DNA from: Paraglaciecola chathamensis S18K6
Lineage (GTDB): Bacteria; Pseudomonadota; Gammaproteobacteria; Enterobacterales; Alteromonadaceae
Assembly (NCBI GenBank): GCA_000314955.1
Contig: BAEM01000040.1
Location: 62,001 to 126,000 of the forward strand
DNA: 64,000 nucleotides
Direction of reading: 5' to 3'
Below, one piece after another: positions 1-11,645 of this stretch. The translations under genes were made by a program, and so were the position numbers. The notes beneath the pieces are model-generated. The model was given only the letters and a program-made list of their open reading frames with translations. It ran no database searches and was not told the DNA's origin. Position 1 is the first letter of the stretch, and each line of letters begins with the position of its first letter.

Positions 1-770
1 GCAAAGATGGTTTAGCCATTTTTAATGCCGACAGTCAATTCTATGCGTTCTGGCATGGCAAGTATGAGCACCTGCGCAATCAAGCGTTCTCCACTAAGGA
101 TGAAGCAGATTATTACGCCCAAGATGTGGTTCTAGGGCTAAACGGTTGTGCCGATTTTTTGATGGTTACCCCGCTGGGAAAAGTGTCTATTTCATTGCCC
201 TTACCTGGACTTCACAATGTCAGTAATGCCCTTGTATCTGCTGCCTTAGCTATCGAAGTAGGTGCTAACTTACAAGACGTTCAAGCTGGGCTTCAATATA
301 TGGCGCAGGTCAGCGGCCGCTTACAGGTTAAGCAGCTAAGTGGTCAGGTGAAAGTACTTGATGATACCTACAACGCCAATGTGGCGTCGGTCAATGCAGC
401 TATCGATTTATTGGGCAGTTTTGCTGGTCGAAAAGTATTGGTGCTGGGCGACATGGCAGAGTTGGGTGAGCGAGCGCGCTTTTATCATCAACAAGTAGGT
501 GAATACGCCAAAGAAAAGGGCATCGACGATTTATACACCTTAGGTGTGCTTAGTCAAAGTGCCAGCGATGTATATCAAAAAAGTGGTTACCATTTTAGCG
601 ACAAAGACAAACTAGTTGCGGCGCTAGCCGAGAATTTAGCAACGGAGAAACGTGATATCAGTATTTTAGTAAAGGGCTCCCGTAGTGCGCGTATGGAGTT
701 GGTTGTTGAAGCCTTGGAGGCATCCCCCGTGGGAAAGTTTGAACGCTTTAGGGAGCTAATTGCATGCTGA
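1..770 (+). CDS. murF: UDP-MurNAc-tripeptide--D-Ala-D-Ala ligase, C-terminal part (partial at window edge)
   Basis: MurF adds D-Ala-D-Ala to UDP-MurNAc-tripeptide, the last cytoplasmic step of the UDP-precursor. The reading frame is open from base 3, so the gene starts before the window and only about 255 C-terminal residues are visible. These cover the Mur ligase middle and C-terminal domains: a [10 protein letters not shown] segment typical of Mur ligases, then [13 protein letters not shown] and [10 protein letters not shown], both characteristic of MurF, and KGSRSARME near the end. The stop overlaps the mraY start (ATGCTGA). An internal GTG at 126 is not the true start, because homologous sequence continues upstream. 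Identity is supported by family motifs and by position directly before mraY. Confidence 0.95.
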   Translation, partial: KDGLAIFNADSQFYAFWHGKYEHLRNQAFSTKDEADYYAQDVVLGLNGCADFLMVTPLGKVSISLPLPGLHNVSNALVSAALAIEVGANLQDVQAGLQYMAQVSGRLQVKQLSGQVKVLDDTYNANVASVNAAIDLLGSFAGRKVLVLGDMAELGERARFYHQQVGEYAKEKGIDDLYTLGVLSQSASDVYQKSGYHFSDKDKLVAALAENLATEKRDISILVKGSRSARMELVVEALEASPVGKFERFRELIAC

Positions 771-1846
771 TGCTATTGGCCGATTGGCTACAACAGTTCG
801 AGCCAAGTTTTCGGGTATTCTCGTATTTGACCTTGCGTGCGATTTTAAGCACGTTAACCGCGCTATTGATTGCGGTACTGATTGGCCCCCGTATGATCCG
901 TTGGTTGCAAACCATGCAGATTGGCCAAACCGTGCGTGATGATGGCCCGCAATCTCATCTTGCAAAGTCAGGTACACCCACCATGGGTGGCCTCCTTATT
1001 TTGGCTGCCATTGTGATCAGTGTGTTGCTATGGGCGGATCTAACCAACCGTTACGTTTGGGTCACATTAAGCGTGGTTGTGGGGTACGGCATTATTGGTT
1101 TTATTGATGACTATCGTAAGGTGGTGCGCAAAGATCCCAAAGGATTGATTGCCCGCTGGAAATACTTTTGGCAATCAGTTATTGCCATTGGTGTCGCTTT
1201 ATATTTATACGCGAGCCAGCAAGACCCTGCCGAAACGGCTTTATTGGTGCCATTTTTCAAAGATGTGATGCCTCAAATGGGGCTGCTATTTATTCTTATG
1301 ACGTACTTCGTCATTGTCGGTACTAGCAATGCGGTAAACCTTACCGATGGTTTAGATGGCTTAGCGATTGTACCCACTGTCTTGGTTGCAGGTGCGTTTG
1401 CCATTTTCGCCTATACCACAGGCAACATTAACTTTTCGGCTTACCTGAATATTCCCTATTTACCCTTAACCAGTGAGTTGGTGATTGTATGCACCGCCAT
1501 TGTGGGGGCAGGTTTGGGCTTCTTGTGGTTCAACACATACCCGGCAATGGTGTTTATGGGTGACGTAGGCTCATTGGCTTTAGGCGGAACGCTGGGTGTT
1601 ATCGCGGTGTTAGTACGCCAAGAAATTGTATTGGTGATCATGGGCGGTGTGTTCGTGATGGAAACCTTGTCGGTTATTTTACAGGTTGGGTCATTTAAGT
1701 TACGCGGACAACGTATATTCCGTATGGCACCCATTCATCACCACTATGAATTAAAAGGCTGGCCAGAGCCTCGCGTTATTGTGCGTTTCTGGATCATTTC
1801 TATCATTTTAGTCTTGGTTGGCTTAGCCACCTTGAAGTTACGTTAA
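764..1846 (+). CDS. mraY: phospho-N-acetylmuramoyl-pentapeptide transferase
   Basis: MraY transfers phospho-MurNAc-pentapeptide to undecaprenyl phosphate, making lipid I at the inner membrane. The product is 360 residues, the usual family length, and is strongly hydrophobic with about ten membrane segments. Family signatures are visible: TPTMGGLLI near residue 71, FIDDYRK near 113 (catalytic aspartates), [10 protein letters not shown] near 193, and the triple histidine PIHHHYE near 322. It starts inside the murF stop with a 7-base overlap, so translation is probably coupled. murD follows within about 15 bases. No alternative identity is likely. Confidence 0.98.
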   Translation: MLMLLADWLQQFEPSFRVFSYLTLRAILSTLTALLIAVLIGPRMIRWLQTMQIGQTVRDDGPQSHLAKSGTPTMGGLLILAAIVISVLLWADLTNRYVWVTLSVVVGYGIIGFIDDYRKVVRKDPKGLIARWKYFWQSVIAIGVALYLYASQQDPAETALLVPFFKDVMPQMGLLFILMTYFVIVGTSNAVNLTDGLDGLAIVPTVLVAGAFAIFAYTTGNINFSAYLNIPYLPLTSELVIVCTAIVGAGLGFLWFNTYPAMVFMGDVGSLALGGTLGVIAVLVRQEIVLVIMGGVFVMETLSVILQVGSFKLRGQRIFRMAPIHHHYELKGWPEPRVIVRFWIISIILVLVGLATLKLR

Positions 1847-1861
1847 AGGTATTTGGTTTAC

Positions 1862-3187
1862 ATGGCTGCAAATCCATTAGCTAACAAAAACATCATCGTT
1901 GTCGGACTCGGTTTGACCGGTTTGTCCTGCGTGACGTTTTTGCTGGCTAAAGGTGCCAACGTAAGCGCAATGGACACACGTGCTGATCTCAATATCAGTG
2001 TGAATGTACCGGTATTTTTAGGAGAGCTTGATAGCACACGCTTGTGCAGCGCTGATATGTTGGTCGTAAGCCCTGGTTTGAGTCTACAAACAGCCGCTAT
2101 TCAAGAGGCTATCGAAGCGGGAGTGCAAGTTGTTGGGGATATCGAGCTCTTCGCTATGTTCAATAACACACCTGTATTAGCGGTGACTGGTTCAAATGGT
2201 AAATCCACCGTCGCGACACTTGCCTATGAGATGTGTATAGCGGGCGGTAAAAAGGCTTTACTCGGGGGGAATATCGGTACTCCGGCTCTTGAACTTCTGG
2301 AAAAAGACGCAGACATCATTGTACTTGAGCTATCTAGTTTTCAACTTGAAAGTACCCATACGTTACGCCCTTTGGTCGCGTGCATGTTGAATCTTAGTGA
2401 TGATCACTTAGACCGTCATGGCGACATGTTGAGTTATCAGCGCGCTAAGTTACGTATCTACAAAGATGCGCGTTTTAGTGTGTGCAATCGTGATGATGCG
2501 GCCACATGGCCCATGACCATTAATCCAGACGTTATGTTTGGGTTGAGTAGTAGCGAGCGAGGCTTAAGCTGGGACAAAGACACAGCTCAATTGCTACTTG
2601 ACGGAAAAGCGTATCTTGATAGTCAAGCATGTATGCTAGTGGGCGAGCATAACATGCTCAACATTCAAGCAGCCACCGCGATGACGATGCTAGCAGGCAT
2701 TGAGCTAGAGGCGATCAAGTCGGCTGCAATGAATTTTGCTGGTTTAGCACATCGTTGCCAAACCGTTGCTATGAGCAGCAATGTCCGCTGGATCAATGAC
2801 TCAAAAGCCACCAATGTCGGTGCAACGATTGCTGCGATTGATGGACTTGCGCCTACCTGCAAAGGCAAATTGATATTAATTGCTGGGGGCGACGGGAAAG
2901 GCGCAGATTTCAGCCCATTGGAAGAACGTTTTAACCATCAAGTGAGCGAACTTATCACCTTGGGCAAAGACGGCCCTGAGCTGGCTAAATTAAAGCCAAG
3001 CAGTCATCAAGTGGTAAATTTAGAAGACGCTGTTCAATTGGCCGCAAGTCTAGCCAGTAAAGACAGTACCGTATTGCTATCGCCAGCCTGCGCTAGCTTA
3101 GATATGTTTAAAAATTACCAACAGCGAGGCGAGTTATTCGAGCAAGCAGTAAATAATCTTGTTGCTAAACAAGGTGGCCAGCGATGA
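1862..3187 (+). CDS. murD: UDP-N-acetylmuramoylalanine--D-glutamate ligase
   Basis: MurD adds D-glutamate to UDP-MurNAc-L-Ala in the cytoplasm. From ATG 1862 the protein has 441 residues, close to the family norm. A TTG three codons earlier at 1853 would also be open, but the ATG gives [12 protein letters not shown] followed directly by the Rossmann-like [10 protein letters not shown], so ATG is preferred. The ATP-binding loop TGSNGKST lies near residue 110, [10 protein letters not shown] near 180, and INDSKATN near 304, all Mur ligase signatures. The TGA stop overlaps the ftsW ATG as ATGA. Confidence 0.97.
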   Translation: MAANPLANKNIIVVGLGLTGLSCVTFLLAKGANVSAMDTRADLNISVNVPVFLGELDSTRLCSADMLVVSPGLSLQTAAIQEAIEAGVQVVGDIELFAMFNNTPVLAVTGSNGKSTVATLAYEMCIAGGKKALLGGNIGTPALELLEKDADIIVLELSSFQLESTHTLRPLVACMLNLSDDHLDRHGDMLSYQRAKLRIYKDARFSVCNRDDAATWPMTINPDVMFGLSSSERGLSWDKDTAQLLLDGKAYLDSQACMLVGEHNMLNIQAATAMTMLAGIELEAIKSAAMNFAGLAHRCQTVAMSSNVRWINDSKATNVGATIAAIDGLAPTCKGKLILIAGGDGKGADFSPLEERFNHQVSELITLGKDGPELAKLKPSSHQVVNLEDAVQLAASLASKDSTVLLSPACASLDMFKNYQQRGELFEQAVNNLVAKQGGQR

Positions 3188-4626
3188 ATACGTCGACATT
3201 TGCTACGCCACTTCGCGCTATGTTTGCTCAGCGCCACGATGCAGCACCTGCTGTCGTGCGCCCCTACGATGTGAGTTTAATTTTACTCGCCCTATCGTTG
3301 ATGGCTATTGGTTTAGTGATTGTTACTTCGGCATCCATGCCCGTAGCGTCACGTTTGTTTGATAACCCGTTTCATTTTGCTATTCGCCACGGCATTTATT
3401 TAGCTTTAGCCATAGGTGCAGCGTTAACCGTTATGCAAATTCCTATGCAGTGGTGGCGCACCAGCAATGGGTGGCTATTGCTATTAGGTCTGGTGTTACT
3501 CGTTGCGGTGTTATTAGTAGGGCGCAGTGTAAACGGCAGTACTCGCTGGTTAGCAATTGGCCCGATAACCATTCAAGCGGCTGAACCAGCCAAGCTTTTC
3601 TTCTTCTGTTACTTAGCGGGTTATTTGGTCAGGCGCTACGAAGAAGTGACTGAAAATATCAAAGGGTTTGCTAAACCGCTGGTGGTGTTCTTTGCTTTTG
3701 CATTTTTGTTATTAATGCAACCCGATTTAGGCACTGTGGTTGTGATGTTATGTACCACCATAGGTTTGCTATTTTTAGCTGGCGCTAAATTGTGGCAGTT
3801 CTTTGGTTTAGCGTTCGCTGGCGGTGCTGCCGTAACCTTTTTAATCATGTTCGAAGAATACCGCATGAAGCGGATTACGTCGTTTTTAGATCCTTGGGCT
3901 GACCCTTTTGGCAGTGGCTATCAGTTGACACAATCATTAATGGCCTACGGGCGCGGCGATCTATTTGGTCAGGGGCTAGGTAACAGTTTACAAAAACTGG
4001 AATATTTACCAGAAGCACATACCGATTTTATTATGGCTATTTTAGCGGAAGAGCTTGGTTTTGCCGGCGTGTTGACCGTGCTCGCCTTAATGCTGGGCAT
4101 AGTGCTTAAAGCCATGAAAATGGGCAGTAAAGCGCTGCAGAATGAGCGCCCGTTTGATGCCTATCTTGCTTACTCCATCGGTATTTGGTTTAGCTTTCAA
4201 ACCGCGGTTAATGTTGGGGCAAGCGCAGGTATTTTACCGACCAAAGGACTGACCTTTCCATTATTGAGTTACGGTGGCTCAAGTTTGATTATTATGGCCG
4301 CAGCTGTCGGATTATTGGTGCGTATCGACTTTGAAATGCGCGTTGAAGGTATTCAAGCTATTAACCGTGGTGGTAAAGCAAAACCTAATCGCGGTAAAGA
4401 TAAAAGTAAAGCCAAAGCAACCAGTAGCGCGGGTAAGAAAAAAGTATCTACGGTTCTTGATGACGTGGCGTACGCCGTTGTCGATGAAGAACAAGAAATG
4501 AATACATTGATGGATGATTTTGAGCAGGATGATTCAGCCTCAAATGGGGATAATCATCAAGGCAAAACAGCCACCAAGCGCAGTAGACGCACAACGGCTG
4601 AAGAGCAGGAGGATGACAATGTCTAA
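3184..4626 (+). CDS. ftsW: SEDS-family septal peptidoglycan glycosyltransferase FtsW
   Basis: FtsW polymerises lipid II at the division septum together with FtsI. The 480-residue product has about ten transmembrane segments. SEDS signatures are present: [11 protein letters not shown], a conserved region with [26 protein letters not shown], and the late block [19 protein letters not shown] (here [18 protein letters not shown]). The C-terminal tail of roughly 110 residues after the last membrane segment is longer than in E. coli (414 residues in total there). It is Lys-rich at first and then Asp/Glu-rich, so probably disordered. It overlaps murD by ATGA and murG by 8 bases. Confidence 0.97.
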   Translation: MNTSTFATPLRAMFAQRHDAAPAVVRPYDVSLILLALSLMAIGLVIVTSASMPVASRLFDNPFHFAIRHGIYLALAIGAALTVMQIPMQWWRTSNGWLLLLGLVLLVAVLLVGRSVNGSTRWLAIGPITIQAAEPAKLFFFCYLAGYLVRRYEEVTENIKGFAKPLVVFFAFAFLLLMQPDLGTVVVMLCTTIGLLFLAGAKLWQFFGLAFAGGAAVTFLIMFEEYRMKRITSFLDPWADPFGSGYQLTQSLMAYGRGDLFGQGLGNSLQKLEYLPEAHTDFIMAILAEELGFAGVLTVLALMLGIVLKAMKMGSKALQNERPFDAYLAYSIGIWFSFQTAVNVGASAGILPTKGLTFPLLSYGGSSLIIMAAAVGLLVRIDFEMRVEGIQAINRGGKAKPNRGKDKSKAKATSSAGKKKVSTVLDDVAYAVVDEEQEMNTLMDDFEQDDSASNGDNHQGKTATKRSRRTTAEEQEDDNV

Positions 4627-5767
4627 TCCGACTGTGATTGATTCTACCATGACGAATACTCTGCTAGTAATGGCCGGCGGCACAGGCGGTCATGTATTCC
4701 CAGGATTAGCAGTAGCACAAGCCCTTAAAGAGCAAAATTGGCATATCCATTGGTTAGGCACTGCCCAGCGGATGGAAGCTGAACTTGTGCCAAAAGCCGG
4801 CTTTGATATCAGTTTTATTGATATTGCCGGTGTACGCGGAAACGGTCTCATTCGATTGCTTGCAGCGCCATTTAAAATAATCAAAGCGGTTTTGCAAGCA
4901 AGGCGCGTGATTAAACGAGTCAAGCCTGACGTGGTGATAGGTATGGGCGGCTTTGCAAGTGGTCCAGGTGGCGTCGCTGCTTGGTTGATGGGCAAACCTC
5001 TGATATTGCATGAACAAAACGCTGCGCCAGGCATGACCAATCGGTTATTAGCTCGCATCGCGAATAGAGTACTGACCGGTTTTGCTGACACATTTGATGC
5101 CCAGCAAAAAGCAAGCGCCACTGAACAAGAGACCAAGTTAACGGATAAATATCAGTGGGTGGGCAATCCTGTGCGAGCGGGTTTTGCTGAAATTCCACCC
5201 AAGCAGGTATCTGAGACCCATGGTCCATTAAATATTCTTATTCTAGGTGGAAGCTTAGGCGCCAAAGCATTGAATGAAAATGTCCCTTTAGCGTTAGCGA
5301 AACACGATAACGTTATGGTACGCCATCAATGTGGTAAGGGGCATTTGGCCTCAGTCAATGAATTGTACAAAAGCCAATTTAGCGACAGCTCAACATGGCA
5401 AGTAACCGAATTTGTTGACGATATGCCGCAAGCTTATCAATGGGCAGATCTCGTTATTTGTCGTGCGGGTGCCTTAACCGTTGCCGAAGTAGCGGCAGCA
5501 GGTGTGGCCGCTATTTTTGTACCTTTACCTCATGCGGTGGACGATCACCAAACCAAAAATGCGCAAACGTTAGTCGAGCAAGACGCGGGCTATTTGCTTG
5601 CGCAAAATGAATTAGTCAACGGCGGACTAACCCCCTTGTTAGAAATCTGCCTTGCACAACCGAACATGTTAGTGGCTATGGGCAACAAGGCCCGTGCCTT
5701 AGCGAAATTAGATGCAGTCCAACGAGTCACTCATTGCTGCCAGTTGTTAGTGGAGAAAGCGCAATGA
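4619..5767 (+). CDS. murG: UDP-GlcNAc transferase to lipid I (MurG)
   Basis: MurG makes lipid II by adding GlcNAc to lipid I at the cytoplasmic face of the inner membrane. A longer open frame begins upstream at 4514 inside ftsW, but ATG 4619 is the likely start: AGGAGG at 4607-4612 sits 6 bases before it, and the glycine-rich [18 protein letters not shown] loop then falls near residue 17, as expected. The length is 382 residues. Further signatures are [23 protein letters not shown] and the C-terminal [11 protein letters not shown] donor-binding helix. Its stop forms ATGA with murC. Confidence 0.97.
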   Translation: MSNPTVIDSTMTNTLLVMAGGTGGHVFPGLAVAQALKEQNWHIHWLGTAQRMEAELVPKAGFDISFIDIAGVRGNGLIRLLAAPFKIIKAVLQARRVIKRVKPDVVIGMGGFASGPGGVAAWLMGKPLILHEQNAAPGMTNRLLARIANRVLTGFADTFDAQQKASATEQETKLTDKYQWVGNPVRAGFAEIPPKQVSETHGPLNILILGGSLGAKALNENVPLALAKHDNVMVRHQCGKGHLASVNELYKSQFSDSSTWQVTEFVDDMPQAYQWADLVICRAGALTVAEVAAAGVAAIFVPLPHAVDDHQTKNAQTLVEQDAGYLLAQNELVNGGLTPLLEICLAQPNMLVAMGNKARALAKLDAVQRVTHCCQLLVEKAQ

Positions 5768-7218
5768 TCGCACCCGATAAAGTTCATTACCATGTGCCAG
5801 AGATGCGCCGAATTAAGAATATTCACTTTGTGGGTATAGGCGGTGCAGGCATGGGCGGCATTGCTGAAGTGTTATTAAACGAAGGGTATCAAGTATCAGG
5901 CTCTGATCGCCAAGCCAATGGTATGACTAACCGTTTAGCGGCCTTAGGGGCGACTATTTTCTTTGGTCATCAGGCGTCAAACGTCGAACAAGCCAATGTG
6001 GTTGTGGTATCCAGTGCGATTGACCCAACCAACCCAGAAGTAAACGCAGCAAACGAAAAGCGTATTCCCGTTATTCGCAGAGCGGAGATGTTGGCTGAGT
6101 TGATGCGCTTTAGGCATGGTATCGCCATCGCTGGAACGCATGGTAAAACCACCACCACGAGTTTGATTGCGACCATCTTTGCACAAGCAGAGCTTGATCC
6201 TACGTTTGTGATCGGAGGCTTGCTCAATAGTGCTGGCACCAATGCAAGACTGGGTTCAAGTCAGTATTTAATTGCTGAAGCAGATGAAAGCGATGCATCG
6301 TTTGTGCACCTGCAGCCTATGGTATCTGTGGTAACCAATATCGAACCAGATCACATGGAAACCTACCAAGGTGATTTCGATAAGATGCAAGATACCTACA
6401 TAGACTTTCTGCACAATTTACCATTTTACGGGTTAGCAGTGCTGTGCATTGACGATCCTGTCATTACCGAACTGCTACCGCGGATAAAGCGCAAATACCT
6501 GACGTACGGTTACAGTGAAAACGCAGATGTGCGCGCTACTAATGTTAAGCACGGGTTCAATCAAAGTGAATTTACCTTAATACGTAAAGATCATGACGAT
6601 ATACAAGTGACTGTTAACGCCCCAGGTAAGCACAACGTGCTTAACTCGCTGGCCGCAATTGCCGTTGCAACCGATGAAAATATCGCTGATTCGGCGATTA
6701 AAACAGCATTAGCTAACTTCTCTGGCATTGGTCGACGCTTTGAAATGCTAGGTGAATTTGCTACCGGTGATGGTGATGTACTGTTGGTGGATGATTACGG
6801 TCATCACCCGACTGAGGTGGAAGCGACCATAGCCGTTGCACGTAATAATTGGCCTGACAGAAGACTAGTGATGGCATACCAGCCACATCGTTATTCTCGA
6901 ACCCGAGATTTATACGAAGATTTTGTCCGAGTCTTATCTCAGGTCGATGTGCTGTTATTACTTGATGTTTATTCTGCCGGTGAAGAGAAAATAGAGGGTG
7001 CAGACAGTAAGTCCTTGTGCCGCAGTATTCGTCAGCGTGGCCAGCTTGAACCAATTTATGTGGCAGACAAAAGCGAACTACCTAAATTATTGGCAGATAA
7101 TTTAAACGATCAAGATATTTTGATGACCCAAGGCGCGGGAAATATCGGGCAAATCGCCAAGCAACTACAAGATATGAAATTAGCAAAAAGCACGTTACGT
7201 GAAGGATGGTCGAAGTGA
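5764..7218 (+). CDS. murC: UDP-N-acetylmuramate--L-alanine ligase
   Basis: MurC adds the first amino acid, L-Ala, to UDP-MurNAc. The start at 5764 is the ATG in the ATGA overlap with murG, and gives 484 residues, normal for the family. [17 protein letters not shown] is the N-terminal nucleotide-binding motif, [11 protein letters not shown] near residue 124 is the P-loop, and [20 protein letters not shown] and [11 protein letters not shown] are Mur ligase motifs. An upstream in-frame start at 5734 lies in murG and is not needed. It is followed by ddlB with an overlap. Confidence 0.97.
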   Translation: MIAPDKVHYHVPEMRRIKNIHFVGIGGAGMGGIAEVLLNEGYQVSGSDRQANGMTNRLAALGATIFFGHQASNVEQANVVVVSSAIDPTNPEVNAANEKRIPVIRRAEMLAELMRFRHGIAIAGTHGKTTTTSLIATIFAQAELDPTFVIGGLLNSAGTNARLGSSQYLIAEADESDASFVHLQPMVSVVTNIEPDHMETYQGDFDKMQDTYIDFLHNLPFYGLAVLCIDDPVITELLPRIKRKYLTYGYSENADVRATNVKHGFNQSEFTLIRKDHDDIQVTVNAPGKHNVLNSLAAIAVATDENIADSAIKTALANFSGIGRRFEMLGEFATGDGDVLLVDDYGHHPTEVEATIAVARNNWPDRRLVMAYQPHRYSRTRDLYEDFVRVLSQVDVLLLLDVYSAGEEKIEGADSKSLCRSIRQRGQLEPIYVADKSELPKLLADNLNDQDILMTQGAGNIGQIAKQLQDMKLAKSTLREGWSK

Positions 7219-8195
7219 CATCAATCAACGCAACAAACACAAATGCAATAGACGTAGACGCAATTGAAAGCAAAGATCCAGCTGGCTTTGGAAAAGTCGC
7301 CGTTATGTTTGGCGGTCGCTCTGCTGAACGAGAGGTTTCATTACGCTCAGGTCAAGCTGTGCTCAATGCACTTGTCGGTGCGGGCGTGAACGCCCATGGT
7401 TTTGATCCTGCTGATCGTCAGTTACATGAATTAGTGGAGCAAAAGTTTGACCGCGTACTGATTATGTTACATGGCCGAGGTGGTGAAGATGGCTCTCTTC
7501 AGGGGGCCTTACAACAAATGAATATGCCTTACACCGGCACTGGTGTGCTGGGTTCAGCCTTGTGCATGGATAAAATACGCAGTAAGCAAGTTTGGCAAAG
7601 CTTGGGGTTACCTACTGCCAATTACGAAATTGCTGATAAAAGAGACTTTAATGCAGCGAACTGCGGGGATATAATGACCCGCTTAGGGGATCTGGTTATG
7701 GTTAAGCCTGCTCAAGAAGGTTCGAGCATAGGCATGGCTAAGGTTTCAAATGCGCATCAACTCGCTGCAGCAATTCAACAGGCTTTTGAGTATGACGATA
7801 AGGTTTTGTTGGAACAATTCATTCAAGGTTCAGAGTACACCGTTAGCCTATTAAATGGCATAGCGTTGCCCTCAATCAGCATGTCGACTCCACGAGATTT
7901 TTACGATTACGAGGCAAAGTATCAGTCAAATTCGACTGAGTATTTTTGCCCTAGTGGTTTATCTGATGAGCAGGAAACTGACTTAGCACAATTGGCTTTG
8001 AACGCTTTTGATGCTGTTGCGGGCTCAGGGTGGGGAAGAATTGATTTTATGCAAGACGCACAAGGTCAGTTTTATTTGCTTGAAGCCAATACAGTACCCG
8101 GCATGACAGAAAAGAGTTTGGTACCACTAGCCGCTAAGCAAGCGGGTTTGAGTTTTGCGCAGTTATCACTTGCTGTGTTAGCGACGGCAGGTTAA
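7206..8195 (+). CDS. ddlB: D-alanine--D-alanine ligase
   Basis: Ddl joins two D-alanines for use by MurF. It is an ATP-grasp enzyme; [17 protein letters not shown] at the N-terminus, [13 protein letters not shown], and [14 protein letters not shown] at the end are family motifs. ATG 7206 gives 329 residues, with about 25 extra residues before the conserved core. GTG 7215, which overlaps the murC stop as GTGA and has GAAGGA 8 bases upstream, is an equally good start and would give 326 residues. The position between murC and ftsQ is the usual one in gammaproteobacteria. Confidence 0.96.
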   Translation: MVEVTSINATNTNAIDVDAIESKDPAGFGKVAVMFGGRSAEREVSLRSGQAVLNALVGAGVNAHGFDPADRQLHELVEQKFDRVLIMLHGRGGEDGSLQGALQQMNMPYTGTGVLGSALCMDKIRSKQVWQSLGLPTANYEIADKRDFNAANCGDIMTRLGDLVMVKPAQEGSSIGMAKVSNAHQLAAAIQQAFEYDDKVLLEQFIQGSEYTVSLLNGIALPSISMSTPRDFYDYEAKYQSNSTEYFCPSGLSDEQETDLAQLALNAFDAVAGSGWGRIDFMQDAQGQFYLLEANTVPGMTEKSLVPLAAKQAGLSFAQLSLAVLATAG

Positions 8196-8200
8196 GCAAA

Positions 8201-8962
8201 ATGACCAGCGAAGCGATGACAGAAAAAGCTAAGCCTAACTTCCGATTTATCGGTGGAATGGCGTTTTTGCTGATATTGCTAACTGGCATTGTATATGGCG
8301 CTTGGGCGATAAAAAGCTGGGCTGAAGATGAACAAAAATCACCGGTACGAGAAATTGCTTTATCAGGGGATTTGCGCTTTGTGACTCAAAGTGAGGTTGA
8401 AACCCTAGTACGCAAAACACAACCTGGTAGTTTTTTTGAACTGAATGTAGAGCAAGCACACCAAGATATTGAGCAGTTGCCATGGGTTTATCGCGCATCT
8501 ATTCGTAAGCGTTGGCCGAATAGTTTGAAAATTTATGTTTTAGAACAGACACCAGCCGCAAGGTGGAACGACGATCTGATTCTCAATCAATATGGTGATG
8601 CGTTTGAAGGGGCCGTTGCGAAAGGAATGACACCTCCTGAATTGCCCAGTTTGTTTGGCCCAGGGGGCAGCGAACATACCGCGCTTGACGGTTACAACTC
8701 AATGCAGGCGCTGTTGGAGAGTGCCGGAATGAGCATTGATGAATTGTTTTTAAGTGAGCGATTTGCTTGGCATTTAAAATTGGTCAATGGCATCAGTTTG
8801 AATTTAGGTCGCAATGAATACATAGCAAGGTTACAACGATTTATCGATTTGTATCCTTTGCTCAAGAAAAATGAAAAAGCCGTGGATTATGTTGATTTAC
8901 GCTATGACACAGGTTTAGCCGTGGGATGGAAATCCCCTGAGCAACCTTCACAAGAGAGCTAA
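8201..8962 (+). CDS. ftsQ: cell division protein FtsQ
   Basis: FtsQ is a bitopic inner-membrane protein that links early and late divisome proteins through FtsB/FtsL. The 253-residue product has a short cytoplasmic N-terminus and one membrane segment near residues 17-38 (FIGGMAFLLILLTGIVYGAW). A POTRA domain follows from about 50 (VREIALSGDLRFVTQSEVE), then the FtsQ beta domain with LPWVYRASIRKRWPNSLKIY. It begins 5 bases after ddlB and ends 21 bases before ftsA, as expected in the dcw cluster. Confidence 0.95.
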   Translation: MTSEAMTEKAKPNFRFIGGMAFLLILLTGIVYGAWAIKSWAEDEQKSPVREIALSGDLRFVTQSEVETLVRKTQPGSFFELNVEQAHQDIEQLPWVYRASIRKRWPNSLKIYVLEQTPAARWNDDLILNQYGDAFEGAVAKGMTPPELPSLFGPGGSEHTALDGYNSMQALLESAGMSIDELFLSERFAWHLKLVNGISLNLGRNEYIARLQRFIDLYPLLKKNEKAVDYVDLRYDTGLAVGWKSPEQPSQES

Positions 8963-8983
8963 TGAAAGTGAGAGCAGCACAGT

Positions 8984-10213
8984 ATGTCTAAAGTTACAGA
9001 TAGAAAGCTAATTGTAGGCTTAGACATTGGTACCAGCATGGTAAAAGCCGTCGTGGGTGAGTTACTCGACGATGGTGGGATCAGTGTGATTGGTGTCGGT
9101 AGTCACCCAGCGAAAGGGATGGACAAAGGCGGTGTGAATGATCTGAACCTAGTCGTTCAATCAGTGCAGCGCGCCATGAGCGAAATGGAGTTAATGGCCG
9201 ATTGCCGTGTGTCCTCGGTATTTATGTCGATTTCAGGGCGACACGTACAGTGCCAAAATGAAAGCGGCATGGTGCCCATTAACAACAAAGAAGTGACTCA
9301 AGAAGACGTTGACAACGTGATCCACGCCGCGCGTTCCGTGCCGATTGCCGCTGAGCGTCGCTTACTGCACGTATTACCGCAAGAATTTACCATTGACGTG
9401 CAAGAAGGGATCAAAAACCCGATTGGTATGTCAGGTGTTCGTATGGAAGCGCAAGCACACATTATTACCTGTGCTGACGATATGGCGAAGAACCTAGTCA
9501 AATGTGTTGAACGTTGCGAGTTAACCACAGATCAACTGATTTTCTCATCGTTAGCCTCAAGCTATGCAGTATTGACCGATGATGAAAAAGAGCTCGGCGT
9601 ATGTGTTGTGGACATAGGTGGCGGCACGATCGATATCGTTATTTATACTGATGGGGCGATTAGGCACACCGCAGTGGTGCCAGTGGCGGGTAACCAGATT
9701 ACCAGCGATATTGCGAAAATTTTCCGTACACCAATTAGCCATGCTGAAGACATCAAAATTAACTATGCCTGTGCTCTAAAAGACATGGTTAGCATGGAAG
9801 AAAACATTGAAGTACATAGCGTAGGCGGCAGACCGTCTCGTGCTATGTCGCGCCATACACTGGCAGAAGTGATTGAGCCTAGGTATCAAGAGTTATTTGA
9901 ATTGGTACAAAAAGAGATACGCAGCAGTGGCTTTGAAGAGCAAATTGCAGCGGGGATCGTGTTAACAGGTGGCACGGCCAAAATGGAAGGAGCGATTGAA
10001 TTCGCCGAAGAAATTTTTCAAATGCCTGTAAGAGTAGGTGAACCCTTATCCATAAAGGGGTTGTCGGAATATGTGGAAGACCCAACGTTTGCTACGGCAA
10101 TAGGGTTATTGCAATACGGCAAAGAACACGTAGCAGCCAAAACAGCTGCGAAAACCAAATCGTCTGAAGGCGTTTGGGAACGAATTCAAAGTTGGTTTAA
10201 GGGTGAGTTTTAA
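8984..10213 (+). CDS. ftsA: cell division protein FtsA (actin-like)
   Basis: FtsA is the actin-like protein that anchors FtsZ to the membrane. The 409-residue product begins with VGLDIGTSMVKAVVGE, the phosphate-1 motif. GVCVVDIGGGTIDIVIY and IVLTGGTAKMEGAIEFAEE are the later actin-fold nucleotide motifs. The C-terminal segment EGVWERIQSWFKGEF is amphipathic and fits the membrane-targeting helix. It is separated from ftsZ by 83 bases, where a separate ftsZ start region may lie. Confidence 0.97.
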   Translation: MSKVTDRKLIVGLDIGTSMVKAVVGELLDDGGISVIGVGSHPAKGMDKGGVNDLNLVVQSVQRAMSEMELMADCRVSSVFMSISGRHVQCQNESGMVPINNKEVTQEDVDNVIHAARSVPIAAERRLLHVLPQEFTIDVQEGIKNPIGMSGVRMEAQAHIITCADDMAKNLVKCVERCELTTDQLIFSSLASSYAVLTDDEKELGVCVVDIGGGTIDIVIYTDGAIRHTAVVPVAGNQITSDIAKIFRTPISHAEDIKINYACALKDMVSMEENIEVHSVGGRPSRAMSRHTLAEVIEPRYQELFELVQKEIRSSGFEEQIAAGIVLTGGTAKMEGAIEFAEEIFQMPVRVGEPLSIKGLSEYVEDPTFATAIGLLQYGKEHVAAKTAAKTKSSEGVWERIQSWFKGEF

Positions 10214-10296
10214 ACCTGCTTTTAGATGAACTTAAAAAACTATAGGCCGCAGACTATTTTGTTTGCATGTCTTAGCGCAAAAACCGGAGAGTAAAT

Positions 10297-11469
10297 ATGT
10301 TTGAATTAATGGATAGTCATAGCGAAGAAGCCGTCATTAAAGTTATTGGTGTCGGCGGTGGTGGCGGTAACGCTATCGAACACATGGTTTCACAGTGCAT
10401 TGAAGGCGTTGAATTTATTGCCATCAATACCGATGCTCAAGTCTTACGTAGCTCGTCTGCTAACGTAACCTTGCAAATAGGTTCTGGTGTTACCAAAGGT
10501 TTAGGAGCAGGAGCTAACCCTAATATCGGCCGTGAAGCAGCAGAAGAAGATCGCGAAACCATTCGCCAATCTCTTGAAGGTGCAGACATGGTTTTCATCA
10601 CCGCTGGTATGGGTGGTGGTACAGGGACAGGCGCTGCGCCTGAAGTAGCAAAAATTGCTAAAGAATTGGGCATTTTGACCGTGGCGGTTGTGACCAAACC
10701 CTTCCCATTCGAAGGCCGTAAACGTACTGATTTTGCTGAGCAAGGTATTGAAGAGCTGTCTAAATACGTTGATTCATTGATCACGATCCCGAACGAAAAA
10801 TTACTAAAAGTTATGGGTAAAGGCACACCTTTACTACAAGCATTTAGCGCCGCTAACGATATTCTAAGTGGTGCCGTTCAAGGTATCGCCGAGCTAATTA
10901 CCCGCCCAGGTTTAATCAACGTGGATTTCGCCGACGTAAGAACAGTTATGTCTGAAATGGGTACTGCGATGATGGGCAGTGGCAGCGCAACAGGTGAAGA
11001 CCGTGCTGAAGAAGCATCAGAAGGCGCGATTGCTTGTCCGTTACTTGAAGATATCGACTTGTCTGGCGCGCGTGGTATTTTGGTTAACATTACAGCCGGC
11101 CCTGACTTTTCTATCGACGAGTTTGAAATCGTGGGTAACGCAGTTAAAGCATTTGCTTCTGAAAACGCAACTGTGGTCGTGGGTACTGTTATCGACATGG
11201 AAATGTCGGATGAGCTACGTGTAACCGTAGTTGCCACAGGCATTGGCGCAGAACGTAAACCTGATATCTCTTTGGTATCAAACCGTAGTTCAGCGCGTGT
11301 ACCGAGTGAGCAGCAAGAAGTACGCATTCAAGCCAATGGTACTGACAATATGCAAACCAGCGTGACCACTGAAAGCAGTCGTACTGTGGTAAATGAAGAG
11401 CGTACAGACTCAGGAAATGATCTTGAATATTTAGATATTCCTGCGTTTTTACGTAAGCAAGCTGATTAA
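10297..11469 (+). CDS. ftsZ: cell division protein FtsZ (tubulin-like GTPase)
   Basis: FtsZ polymerises into the Z ring. The 390-residue protein has the N-terminal [17 protein letters not shown], the tubulin signature [10 protein letters not shown] near residue 107, and the GTPase T7-loop region [12 protein letters not shown] variable linker follows after about 320. The end, [16 protein letters not shown], matches the conserved C-terminal peptide that binds FtsA and ZipA. There is a plausible ribosome site (GGAGAG) about 8 bases before ATG. A 176-base gap with a promoter separates it from lpxC. Confidence 0.98.
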   Translation: MFELMDSHSEEAVIKVIGVGGGGGNAIEHMVSQCIEGVEFIAINTDAQVLRSSSANVTLQIGSGVTKGLGAGANPNIGREAAEEDRETIRQSLEGADMVFITAGMGGGTGTGAAPEVAKIAKELGILTVAVVTKPFPFEGRKRTDFAEQGIEELSKYVDSLITIPNEKLLKVMGKGTPLLQAFSAANDILSGAVQGIAELITRPGLINVDFADVRTVMSEMGTAMMGSGSATGEDRAEEASEGAIACPLLEDIDLSGARGILVNITAGPDFSIDEFEIVGNAVKAFASENATVVVGTVIDMEMSDELRVTVVATGIGAERKPDISLVSNRSSARVPSEQQEVRIQANGTDNMQTSVTTESSRTVVNEERTDSGNDLEYLDIPAFLRKQAD

Positions 11470-11574
11470 AAAACGGTCATTAAATTATTAAAATTATGTG
11501 TTTTCGTATTGCTTTACGTTACTTTACAGTACGTAAGGTACAATAGGGTTGAAAATAGTGAATGTGACACTATT

Positions 11575-11603
11575 TTGACAATAGACACATTAATTTATAT
11601 AAT
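11575..11603 (+). promoter_or_regulatory. consensus sigma70 promoter for lpxC
   Basis: TTGACA at 11575-11580 and TATAAT at 11598-11603 are separated by exactly 17 bases, a perfect match to the sigma70 consensus. Transcription should start near 11610, leaving a leader of about 36 bases before the lpxC ATG at 11646. A perfect promoter is unusual for a housekeeping gene. It implies that lpxC is expressed independently of the ftsQAZ readthrough. Confidence 0.85.
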
Positions 11604-11645
11604 ACGTGCCGCTTTTTATTAGGTTAACTAGAGCCAAGAAATAAA

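Noticed and set aside
1853-1861. TTG start for murD
   Set aside because: The ATG at 1862 gives the expected N-terminus; the extra three codons are not conserved-looking.
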